Assembly: GCA_030038765.1 (NCBI GenBank) | Contig: JASHRA010000122.1 | Location: 1 to 11,242 of the forward strand | Direction: 5' to 3' | Origin: Candidatus Dormiibacterota bacterium | GTDB taxonomy: Bacteria; Chloroflexota; Dormibacteria; Aeolococcales; Bog-877 | DNA length: 11,242 bases | Shown: positions 1 through 6,255 of the stretch, one piece after another | Layout of the letters: each line of letters starts with the position of its first letter | Position numbering within the stretch: the first letter of the stretch is position 1 | Program-made: the position numbers and the translations under genes | The notes under the pieces: generated by a model | Databases searched by the model: none | Told to the model about the DNA's origin: nothing | What the model saw: only the letters and a program-made list of their open reading frames with translations

Positions 1-1021
1 TCCAGGGGTCGTCCGCCAGCCGCAGCTCCTTGCCGGCCCCGGCGCCCAGCGACATCAGCCGGAGCCAGAAGCCGGGGCCCGGTGGGGGCCCGGGCTGCGC
101 TCCCCCGGGGCCGCCCCCGTCGAGCTGGGCCCAGAGCCGCTCCCGGGCCAGCTCGCCCAGGGCCCGGGCCAGCTGGCGCGGCTCCGCCCCTCCCGCCTGG
201 AGCCGCTGCAGCTCGGCCCAGGCCTCGGCCGCCCGGCCCTCGCCGAGGCGTTGGCAGAGCCGCTCCAGGCTCTCCGGGTCGGCCATGCCCAGACCCCGCT
301 GGACGGCGGCCACGTCGAGCTCGCCCTCGCCCGCGAGCTCCCAGAGCCGCTCCAGCAGGGTCTGGGCGACCCGGTGGGAGCCGGTGGCGGCCTGGGCGAT
401 GAGGGCCAGCGCCGGCCGCTCGGCGGGGATGCCCTCCGCCTCGCAGATCTGGGCCAGCCGGCCCTCGATCAGCGGCGCCGGGACACGGCGGAGGTCGTAG
501 CGCTGGCAGCGGGAGCGCACCGTCTCGCTCAGCTTCTGGGGCTCGGTGGTGGCGAGGATGAAACAGGTCTGCTCGGGCGGCTCCTCCAGGGTCTTGAGGA
601 AGGCGTTGCCGGCCTCCAGGGTGAGCATGTGGACCTCGTCCACGATGTAGACCTTGCGGCGCAGCTGGCTGGGCAGGAAGCGGGCCCGCTCGCGCAGCTC
701 GCGGACGTCGTCGATGCCCCGGTTGGTGGCGGCGTCGATCTCGATGACATCGAGGCTCGCGCCCTCCAGGATGGAGCGGCAGGGCTGGCAGCGGTCGCAG
801 GGCTCCCCGTCCTCCGGCTGCTCGCAGTTGATCGCCCGGGCCAGGATCCGGGCCGCACTGGTCTTGCCCGTGCCGCTGATGCCAGTGAAGAGGTAGGCGT
901 GCGCCACCCGCCCCTCCCTCACCGCGTGGCGCAGGGTGGTGGCGACCACCTCCTGGCCCACCAGCTCCTGGAAGCGCTGTGGCCGGTACTTCTGGTAGAG
1001 GGTCGGGCGAACCTGGCTCAC
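1..1021 (-). CDS. dnaX: DNA polymerase III clamp-loader subunit tau/gamma (DnaX), C-terminus cut by window edge
   Basis: This is the ATPase subunit of the clamp loader, which places the beta sliding clamp on primed DNA. The first 340 codons are visible. The N-terminus fits the family (YQKYRPQRFQELVGQ, residues 9-23). Walker A is GISGTGKT at 47-54. A four-cysteine zinc module lies at C66, C75, C78 and C81. Walker B is IVDEVH at 126-131, sensor 1 is at TT158-159, and the SRC arginine-finger motif is at 170-172. The sensor-2 Arg is R217, but the usual GSxRDAxSLLDQ stretch reads GSHRVAQTLLER. A Gly/Pro-rich loop (about 302-317) interrupts domain III. The GTG start is chosen because the conserved N-terminus begins right after it; the Shine-Dalgarno is weak. 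The SRP RNA gene lies just upstream on the same strand. Domains IV and V, if present, lie outside the window. Confidence 0.96.
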   Translation of the reverse strand, partial: MSQVRPTLYQKYRPQRFQELVGQEVVATTLRHAVREGRVAHAYLFTGISGTGKTSAARILARAINCEQPEDGEPCDRCQPCRSILEGASLDVIEIDAATNRGIDDVRELRERARFLPSQLRRKVYIVDEVHMLTLEAGNAFLKTLEEPPEQTCFILATTEPQKLSETVRSRCQRYDLRRVPAPLIEGRLAQICEAEGIPAERPALALIAQAATGSHRVAQTLLERLWELAGEGELDVAAVQRGLGMADPESLERLCQRLGEGRAAEAWAELQRLQAGGAEPRQLARALGELARERLWAQLDGGGPGGAQPGPPPGPGFWLRLMSLGAGAGKELRLADDPW

Positions 1022-1067
1022 GCTGCCTAGATGATCCCAGAGGAGGGCCCCGGGCAGAGTCCCGGAG

Positions 1068-1084
1068 AGGCCCGCTCCGGGCCT
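1068..1084 (-). terminator. Stem-loop between SRP RNA and dnaX, possible terminator or processing site
   Basis: AGGCCCG and CGGGCCT form a perfect 7-bp stem with a 3-base loop, 15 bases after the SRP RNA 3' end. No U-tract follows on the minus strand, so it is not a standard intrinsic terminator. It may mark the RNA 3' boundary, attenuate read-through into dnaX, or be chance in GC-rich DNA. Confidence 0.35.
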
Positions 1085-1099
1085 GGGGCCGGGAGAAGT

Positions 1100-1368
1100 G
1101 ATCGCGCACCCCTCTTCGTTGAGGCATCCCCGGCGCTATCCGGCCGCCGGACTCGGGCCGGGGAGCCCGGCGGCACCCCAGACTGTCCGCTTACCGCTGC
1201 TTCCTTCCGGACCTGACGGGGTTCGCGGTAGCTGGCTGCGTCGGACCCGGCCGTCAACGCCCGGGCGATCGGGGCAGACCCGATGACACCTCCCCTCGGA
1301 GGGGAGTTCGACCCCGCTGTAGCGGATTGCGGGTGCAGGGCACCGCTAACTCCCCGTCTAGCGCGACC
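1100..1368 (-). ncRNA. ffs: Signal recognition particle RNA, large bacterial type with Alu domain
   Basis: This RNA scaffolds the signal recognition particle, binding Ffh for co-translational membrane targeting. The nearly invariant helix-8 core (GTCAGGTCCGGAAGGAAGCA and following) reads on the minus strand at about 1191-1217. The Alu-domain segment with GGTGCCCTG and CGCAATCCGCT at 1321-1344 matches Bacillus subtilis scRNA, as does a short hairpin like its GGCCUGCC loop near 1276-1292. The ends are set by complementarity: 5' UCGCGC pairs with 3' GCGCGA. This gives about 269 nt, close to the 271 nt of B. subtilis. The TAGAAT box 7 bases upstream supports the 5' end. The exact 3' end is uncertain by a few bases. 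Confidence 0.95.
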
Positions 1369-1374
1369 GCCGCG

Positions 1375-1380
1375 ATTCTA
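1375..1380 (-). promoter_or_regulatory. -10 box of the SRP RNA gene
   Basis: TAGAAT on the minus strand is one mismatch from TATAAT and ends 6 bases before the inferred first base of the SRP RNA. No good -35 hexamer is seen 16-18 bases upstream. The independent agreement with the RNA 5' end predicted by base pairing makes this the best-supported promoter in the window. Confidence 0.7.
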
Positions 1381-1438
1381 CCCCCGGCGTGCCCGGCCTG
1401 CCGCGGAGGCCCGGGAGCCCGCGCCCCGCCGGCGGCGG

Positions 1439-2641
1439 TCAGCCGGTGGTCAGCCCCACGAACTGGGCCCCCGAGCCCGCGGCCAGGGCGCTGACCGCGC
1501 CGCTGCCGCTGCTGACCAGCACCAGCTGCGAGCTGATGGTGCTGCCGTAGCGGTCGTAGCGGGGGCCGGTGTAGCGGGTGGCGACGATCTCGCCCCCGGG
1601 CAGCCAGGCGTCCGCGACCAGGCCCGGCGGCCCGAGCGGGGTGAGCCGCCCGGTGGCCGTGTCCAGCACCTGGAGCTGGCTCTGGAGGTAGGCGGAGCCG
1701 ACCGCGGGCCCGCAGCCGGGGCAGAGGCTGAGGACCAGGTCGCCGCCGCCGGGGGAGAAGGAGGCTCCGCCGTAGCCGCCCCCGGCGGGGAGCGCGAAGG
1801 TGGCCGAGCTGAAGCCGTCGATGCCGGTCACCAGCTCGCTGGGCAGCCCCGCCCCCTGCTGCAGGCAGGCGTACTCCCCGCCCGCCGAGACGGCGCTGAC
1901 GGCGCAGTTGGCGGAGTTGCTGACCACGGTCCCGGCGCCGGTCTCGGGGTTGACCAGGGAGACCTCCGGGTAGGCCGGGGCGAAGCCGGCAGCGGGGACC
2001 GGAGCCAGGCCCAGGAGGAGCTGGCCGTCGACCCAGCCGAGCAGGGCGTAGCTCCAGCCGCCGGGGTACTCCGAGGCCGGCGGCGCCGCCTGCTGGGAGC
2101 TGTCCAGGAGCAGGCGCGGTCGGAGCCCGGCACCGCCGACCCAGACCTCCTGGCCGGTCCCGGCGCCCCCGGAGACCGAGACCAGGTAGGCCCACTGCCG
2201 GCCCCCGGGCGCGACCGCCAGCGACCCCAGCTGGCTGGGGGGCAGGCCCGCCCCCACCCGGGATGCCTGGTCCACGGTCCCGACCTGGTTCAGCTGCCCC
2301 GCGGCGCTGACCCGCATCAGCAGGCTGCCGGAGACGAAGTAGGCGCCCCCGGAGCCGGCCGCCAGCGCCGGCGCGCCGCCGCCGGGCAGGGCCAGCGAGC
2401 CCGTCTCGGTGCCGCTGGTGGAGTAGACCTGAAGCGTGGCGCAGGCGCAGCCGCCGGAGCCGTAGCCGACCAGGCCCGTGATCTGGCGGCTGGGCCCGGG
2501 GGTCTGGGCCCCGGCCACCGCCGAGGTGGGCCGGGGCGTGGGGCTGGGCCCGCTGGGCGCCTGCCAGGGCAGGGCGCAGCCAGCCAGCAGCAGGGGCAGG
2601 GCGAGCCCCGCTCCAAGCCAGATCCTCCTCCCGGCGGCCAG
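1439..2641 (-). CDS. Putative lipoprotein of unknown function, propeller-like, CTG start
   Basis: The function is not recognised. Starting at CTG 2641, the protein is 400 residues and opens with a lipoprotein signal peptide: basic RR at 5-6, hydrophobic stretch 8-20, lipobox LAGC with the lipidated Cys at 22. A Pro/Ser/Thr linker follows (about 26-50). The rest is Gly/Ala/Ser-rich with many short beta-strand-like segments (such as SLAVAPGGRQWAYLVS and LQVLDTATGRLTPLG), as in TolB/WD40-type beta-propellers. Cysteines occur as CxC (GGCACA) and CxxC (CPGC) pairs, possibly disulfides in the exported protein. The only other in-frame start of the usual kinds is GTG 2518, which would remove the signal peptide and lacks the good ribosome site. 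The gene lies 86 bases after the ABC permease on the same strand, with its own possible -10 box. It is probably an envelope-anchored protein. Confidence 0.75.
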   Translation of the reverse strand: MAAGRRIWLGAGLALPLLLAGCALPWQAPSGPSPTPRPTSAVAGAQTPGPSRQITGLVGYGSGGCACATLQVYSTSGTETGSLALPGGGAPALAAGSGGAYFVSGSLLMRVSAAGQLNQVGTVDQASRVGAGLPPSQLGSLAVAPGGRQWAYLVSVSGGAGTGQEVWVGGAGLRPRLLLDSSQQAAPPASEYPGGWSYALLGWVDGQLLLGLAPVPAAGFAPAYPEVSLVNPETGAGTVVSNSANCAVSAVSAGGEYACLQQGAGLPSELVTGIDGFSSATFALPAGGGYGGASFSPGGGDLVLSLCPGCGPAVGSAYLQSQLQVLDTATGRLTPLGPPGLVADAWLPGGEIVATRYTGPRYDRYGSTISSQLVLVSSGSGAVSALAAGSGAQFVGLTTG

Positions 2642-2648
2642 CGCTCCA

Positions 2649-2654
2649 CCTCCT
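2649..2654 (-). promoter_or_regulatory. Strong Shine-Dalgarno that decides a CTG start
   Basis: AAGGAGGTG on the minus strand contains the AGGAGG core and lies 7 bases before CTG 2641. No ATG, GTG or TTG in the lipoprotein frame is at a workable distance, and the CTG gives a complete signal peptide. It is the clearest ribosome-binding site in the window. Confidence 0.7.
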
Positions 2655-2681
2655 TCAGGGGCCCGCGCCCCGCTCGGGGAG

Positions 2682-2687
2682 AGGTTA
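2682..2687 (-). promoter_or_regulatory. Possible -10 box for the lipoprotein gene
   Basis: TAACCT on the minus strand (in GGATAACCTCTCC) fits TANNNT and is the same hexamer seen before the aldolase gene. Transcription would begin near 2675, leaving a leader of about 34 bases that includes the strong Shine-Dalgarno. No clear -35 box is seen. Confidence 0.35.
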
Positions 2688-2727
2688 TCCCTCCGCCCCG
2701 GGCCGAGGCCCGGCGGCCGTGGCCGGC

Positions 2728-4386
2728 TCAGAGCTCCAGGCGCAGCAGCCGGGCGTGAGCCAGGCGCAGGGTGGCGCCGCCCGCCAGCAGGGCGCAGAGG
2801 CCGCAGGCCAGCACCGCGCCCAGGGCGGACCCCAGCGGGCCCAGGGCGGGCAGGACCAGGGGCAGGGTCAGGGCCACCATGCAGACCGCGACATAGGCCG
2901 AGCCGAGGAGGAGGAAGCCCACCGAGAGCCAGATGCCGATGGCCCGCCGCGGGTCACCCCAGTCGAGCCGGGGCCAGATGGCGCCGAGGCCGGTGGCCAG
3001 GGCCGCCAGGCCGCCCACGCAGAGCACCAGCAGCAGGGAGGAGAAGGCCAGGTCGGCGGGGCCCAGCCCGGCCCGCAGCTCCGCCGACCAGAGCAGGGCC
3101 AGGCTCGCCCCCACCGCCACCAGCAGGGGCAGGGCCAGCTTGCCGAGGAGCAGCTGGGCCAGGCTCAGGGGGGAGCTCCGCAGGCACCAGAGCTGGCGCC
3201 CCTCCGTGCCCACCGCGCGCAGCCCCAGGCCGCTGGCCACGAACATGGCGGCGAAGGCCGAGGTGGTCAGGGGGCCGTACCAGAGCGGGAAGTCGCGGAA
3301 GAGGCTGAGCGAGCCGGCCCCCGCGGCCGGCACCAGCAGGTAGACGGCGAAGAGGGCCAGGGGCAGCACCAGCTGGCTGAGCTGGATCGGGTCCCGGCGC
3401 AGGCTGCGCCAGTCCTTGACCAGGACGGCCAGCACCGGGGGCAGGCGGTAGCGGCCCCGGACCGGGCGCCGCTGGCGGCGCGGGGCCAGCTGGGCCTTGG
3501 CCCAGCCGGGCCGGTAGCGGGGAGCCGCCCAGGCCAGGCAGAAGCCGAGGCTGGCCATGGCCAGCAGCAGCAGGGGCAGGGCCCAGGCAACCGCCAGCTG
3601 GTCCTGGCCCCGCCAGCCGGCGACCAGCTCGCGGGCCACCCAGCCGGGAGGGAACCAGGGCCCGCCCAGCGCCCCGCTGCCCAGAGCCCGTACCGCCCCG
3701 GCCCAGCCGGTGCCCTGCCCCGGGGCCCGCCCGGAGATGTCCAGGGCGGCCAGGCCGAAGCCGGTGAGCGTGACCGTGGCCGCGGTCGCGTCCCGGACCC
3801 GGCTGGCCGGCACCAGCCGCACCGCCGCCACCACCAGCACCAGGCCCAGGCCCACCGGCACCGCGAGCAGGGCCAGGAGGGCCAGGGCCCCGAGGGGCAG
3901 CAGCGCCAGCTGGCCGCGGTCGGCGTAGGCGGCCAGCAGCGGCGGCCCCAGCAGGGCAGTCCCGACCAGGGCGCCGAGGCAGAGCTGGCTGGCCAGGCGA
4001 TGGGCCAGGATGGAGCGCGAGGTGAGCGGCAGCGAGAGCAGCCACTCCAGGTCCCGGGAGAAGTAGGCGGAGGCCACGGCGAAGCTCACCGACGTGACCA
4101 GGGTGAAGCCGCAGAGGAGCGTGATGCCGCCGGTCAGGGTGGCCGTGAGCCGGGCCGGCGACGTGGCCAGGGCGCCGCTCAGGGGCACCCGCAGCAGGGC
4201 GGCGGCGAGGAACCAGGCGACCGGTGCCAGGGCCAGGGCGGAGACGGCGCAGAGGTAACGCGCCCGGCCCCGGCGCAGCAGCCCGTTGAGGATCATCGCC
4301 AGCTGGGCCCGGAGCAAGGTCCGGACCTGCTCCCCGCCCCCGGGGAGCCGCTCCAGCCAGGGGTCGAGGCGGGAGGACGGGATCAA
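2728..4386 (-). CDS. ABC exporter permease, about 12 membrane segments
   Basis: This is the membrane subunit of the ABC exporter encoded with the preceding ATPase; the substrate is unknown. From TTG 4386 it is 552 residues with about 11-12 hydrophobic segments (roughly 45-65, 83-108, 132-155, 160-190, 265-288, 335-355, 372-392, 412-433, 445-470, 483-512, 515-540). The two halves are separated by a basic cytoplasmic stretch (about 290-333). Each half carries a similar motif after a membrane segment: SRDLEWLLSLPLTSRSILA (110-128) and GTEGRQLWCLRSSPLSLAQ (393-411). This pattern is typical of large putative ABC-2-like exporters. TTG 4386 overlaps the ATPase stop as TTGA, implying translational coupling. 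An ATG at 4296 is an alternative start giving 522 residues. No Shine-Dalgarno is strong at either start. The reading frame extends further upstream, but that part only shadows the ATPase gene. Confidence 0.85.
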   Translation of the reverse strand: MIPSSRLDPWLERLPGGGEQVRTLLRAQLAMILNGLLRRGRARYLCAVSALALAPVAWFLAAALLRVPLSGALATSPARLTATLTGGITLLCGFTLVTSVSFAVASAYFSRDLEWLLSLPLTSRSILAHRLASQLCLGALVGTALLGPPLLAAYADRGQLALLPLGALALLALLAVPVGLGLVLVVAAVRLVPASRVRDATAATVTLTGFGLAALDISGRAPGQGTGWAGAVRALGSGALGGPWFPPGWVARELVAGWRGQDQLAVAWALPLLLLAMASLGFCLAWAAPRYRPGWAKAQLAPRRQRRPVRGRYRLPPVLAVLVKDWRSLRRDPIQLSQLVLPLALFAVYLLVPAAGAGSLSLFRDFPLWYGPLTTSAFAAMFVASGLGLRAVGTEGRQLWCLRSSPLSLAQLLLGKLALPLLVAVGASLALLWSAELRAGLGPADLAFSSLLLVLCVGGLAALATGLGAIWPRLDWGDPRRAIGIWLSVGFLLLGSAYVAVCMVALTLPLVLPALGPLGSALGAVLACGLCALLAGGATLRLAHARLLRLEL

Positions 4387-5219
4387 GCGCGGAGCGCCGC
4401 CACCAGCTCCGCCGGCTCCCCCTCGGGGGCTCCGGTCACGGCCATGAAGGCGTCCTCCAGGGCCGATCCCGAGGCGCCGCCGGGGCGCCACCGCGACTCC
4501 AGCTCGGCGACCGTCCCGAGCGCCGCCAGCTGGCCCCGGTGGAAGATGCCGACCCGGTCGCAGAGGGCGGCCGCCACCTCCAGGGCGTGGGTGCTGAGGA
4601 AGACGGTGCGGCCGCTCCGGCAGAGGCCGCGCAGCAGGAGCTTGAGCTCGCGCGCCCCGCTCGGGTCCAGGCCCACGGTGGGCTCGTCGAGGAAGATCAC
4701 CTGGGGGTCGTGGAGCAGGGCGGCGCAGATGGCCAGCTTCTGGCGCATGCCGCGGGAGTAGCTGAGCACGAGCTGGCCCAGGTCGGGGCCCAGGTTGAAG
4801 GCCTCCACCAGGGCCTGCTCCCGCCTCCGCCGGAGCTCTAGGGGGACGCCGTGGAGGTCGGCGGCCAGCTGCAGCATCTCGGACCCGGTCAGGCGGTCGT
4901 AGAGGGCGGCCGTGTCGGGCACGTAGCCGAGCTGGCGGCGGGCCTCGCGCCCCTCGCCCTGGGCGTCGTAGCCGCAGATCATGACCCGTCCGCGGCTGGG
5001 CCGCACCAGGCCCACGGCCATCTTGATGGTGGTGGTCTTGCCCGCCCCGTTGGGGCCGATCAGGCCGAACAGCTCCCCGGGCGGCAGGCGCAGGTCGAGC
5101 TCAGAGACGGCAGCGGCACCGTCGAAGCTCTTGCTGACGCCTTCGAAGCTGACCGGCCAGACCCTGGGCAGATGCTCCGGCATGGGCCGGATTATGTCGC
5201 CGCACTCCGGCGGCACCAT
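4383..5219 (-). CDS. ABC transporter ATP-binding protein of an exporter
   Basis: This is the cytoplasmic ATPase that powers the permease encoded immediately downstream. The 278-residue protein has Walker A GPNGAGKT at 55-62, a D102-containing VPD in place of the usual Q-loop Gln (common in ABC-2 export ATPases), signature LSYSRGMRQKL at 152-162, Walker B VIFLDEP at 174-180 followed by the D-loop GLD, and the H-loop histidine at 211 (STH). It resembles the CcmA/NatA-type export group. ATG 5219 is the first start. ATG 5183 (MPEHLPR) is equally compatible, because the conserved domain begins near residue 23. The gene is divergent from the aldolase with only 29 bases between the two starts, so the promoters must overlap. 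Confidence 0.93.
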   Translation of the reverse strand: MVPPECGDIIRPMPEHLPRVWPVSFEGVSKSFDGAAAVSELDLRLPPGELFGLIGPNGAGKTTTIKMAVGLVRPSRGRVMICGYDAQGEGREARRQLGYVPDTAALYDRLTGSEMLQLAADLHGVPLELRRRREQALVEAFNLGPDLGQLVLSYSRGMRQKLAICAALLHDPQVIFLDEPTVGLDPSGARELKLLLRGLCRSGRTVFLSTHALEVAAALCDRVGIFHRGQLAALGTVAELESRWRPGGASGSALEDAFMAVTGAPEGEPAELVAALRA

Positions 5220-5232
5220 GCTCCGATGCCAC

Positions 5233-5238
5233 GTTGTA
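5233..5238 (-). promoter_or_regulatory. Possible -10 box for the ABC exporter operon
   Basis: TACAAC on the minus strand is two mismatches from TATAAT and lies 13 bases before ATG 5219. It would give a leader of only a few bases. It shares two base pairs (5237-5238) with the proposed aldolase -10 box on the other strand. Support is weak and positional only. Confidence 0.3.
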
Positions 5239-5242
5239 ACCT
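5237..5242 (+). promoter_or_regulatory. Possible -10 box for the aldolase gene, implying a leaderless mRNA
   Basis: TAACCT fits TANNNT and ends 6 bases before ATG 5249, so the expected start of transcription coincides with the A of the start codon. No Shine-Dalgarno precedes the gene, which agrees with leaderless translation. No -35 box is recognisable. Confidence 0.4.
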
Positions 5243-5248
5243 CCGGCT

Positions 5249-6181
5249 ATGAGCACCACCGTAGCCGAAGGCAGCACCACCGTCACCCGCGCCGGCCTCG
5301 ACGACCTGGCCCTGCCCCAGGGCAAGCGGGCCCGGCTCCACAGCCTCCTCTTCGATCGCGGGCCCGCCAACGGCACCCTGCTCCTGCTGCCCCTGGACCA
5401 GGGCCTGGAGCACGGGCCCGTCGACTTCTTCGTCAATCCCCCGGCCCTGGACCCGAGCTTCGAGGTCCGGCTGGCCCTGGAGGGCAACTACTCCGGGATC
5501 GCGCTCCAGATCGGGCTCGCGCAGCGCTACCTGCAGCGGGACGCGGGCCGGCTGCCCCTGGTGCTCAAGGTCAACGGCCGCACCACGCCGCCCGGCTTCG
5601 ACGAGGCCTTCTCCCCGCTCACCTCCTCGGTGGAGGACGCGGTCCGGCTGGGCGCGCTGGCGGTGGGCTACACCTGCTACGTCGGCTCACCGGCCCAGGA
5701 CCGCGACCTGCGCCAGATGGACGAGGTCCGGCGCGAGTGCGAGCGCTACGGCATGCCCCTCATCTGCTGGGCCTACCCCAGGGGCAGGGCCATCGCCCAA
5801 CGGGGCGGGCAGGACAGCCTCTACGCCATCGACTACGCCGCCCGCGTGGCCCATGAGATGGGCGCGGACGTGATCAAGCTCAACATCCCCCGCGCCCACT
5901 CCGAGGCCGACGCCGCCTCGCCCGCCCCCTACGACACCCTGGAGGAGGACCGGCGCCAGATGCTGGCCCGGATCATCCGCTCCGCGGGGCGCTCGCTGGT
6001 GATCTTCGCCGGCGGCAGCAAGCTGGGCGACGACGAGCTGCTGGGGCGGATCGAGGACTGCATGGCCTCCGGGGCCACCGGCTTCATCTTCGGCCGCAAC
6101 ATGTGGCAGCGCCCCTTCGACCAGGCGCTGGAGATGAGCGCCCGGGTCCACCAGGTGCTGCGCCGGTACGGGACCCGCTAG
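5249..6181 (+). CDS. Class I fructose-bisphosphate aldolase, FbaB/DhnA type
   Basis: It interconverts fructose 1,6-bisphosphate with dihydroxyacetone phosphate and glyceraldehyde 3-phosphate through a Schiff base, in glycolysis and gluconeogenesis. The 310-residue protein is a single TIM barrel. It carries the family motif DQGLEHGP at 50-57, the likely Schiff-base lysine K210 in ADVIKLN, and phosphate-binding loops AGGSK (254-258) and FGRNMWQRP (281-289). The FGRN(x)(x)QR ending is characteristic of the archaeal-type class I/FbaB group rather than the metal-dependent class II enzymes. ATG 5249 fits both the protein start and a leaderless transcript. Related family members include Lsr/DeoC-like aldolases, so the exact substrate is inferred, though the size and motifs favour fructose-bisphosphate. 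The neighbours on this strand give no pathway context. Confidence 0.9.
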   Translation: MSTTVAEGSTTVTRAGLDDLALPQGKRARLHSLLFDRGPANGTLLLLPLDQGLEHGPVDFFVNPPALDPSFEVRLALEGNYSGIALQIGLAQRYLQRDAGRLPLVLKVNGRTTPPGFDEAFSPLTSSVEDAVRLGALAVGYTCYVGSPAQDRDLRQMDEVRRECERYGMPLICWAYPRGRAIAQRGGQDSLYAIDYAARVAHEMGADVIKLNIPRAHSEADAASPAPYDTLEEDRRQMLARIIRSAGRSLVIFAGGSKLGDDELLGRIEDCMASGATGFIFGRNMWQRPFDQALEMSARVHQVLRRYGTR

Positions 6182-6241
6182 GGGCCGCCCCGCCCCGCTC
6201 CCCGCGGGCGCCCGCCGCGCCACGCCGGCGCCGGGGGCCCG

Positions 6242-6247
6242 TAAGAT
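6242..6247 (+). promoter_or_regulatory. -10 box for the methyltransferase gene, implying a leaderless mRNA
   Basis: TAAGAT (one mismatch from TATAAT plus the conserved TANNNT) stands out in an otherwise extremely GC-rich 74-base gap and ends 8 bases before GTG 6256. The transcript would start at or within about 3 bases of the start codon. No Shine-Dalgarno and no clear -35 box are present. Confidence 0.5.
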
Positions 6248-6255
6248 CGGCCACT

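Noticed and set aside
1283..2758. A 491-residue open frame on the plus strand across the lipoprotein gene and part of the SRP RNA
   Set aside because: It spans the SRP RNA and has no family motif; the minus-strand frame has a signal peptide and ribosome-binding site.
4387..4491. Longer N-terminus for the ABC permease
   Set aside because: The extra residues are Gly/Arg-rich and only reflect the third-frame reading of the ATPase 3' end.
2719..4761. A 680-residue open frame on the plus strand opposite the ABC genes
   Set aside because: It is Gln/Gly/Arg-rich without any fold-like pattern, and mirrors codon bias of the clear permease and ATPase genes on the other strand.
6103..6255. Upstream start for the methyltransferase inside the aldolase gene
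   Set aside because: The added residues are Pro/Arg-rich shadow sequence; GTG 6256 sits right after a -10 box.
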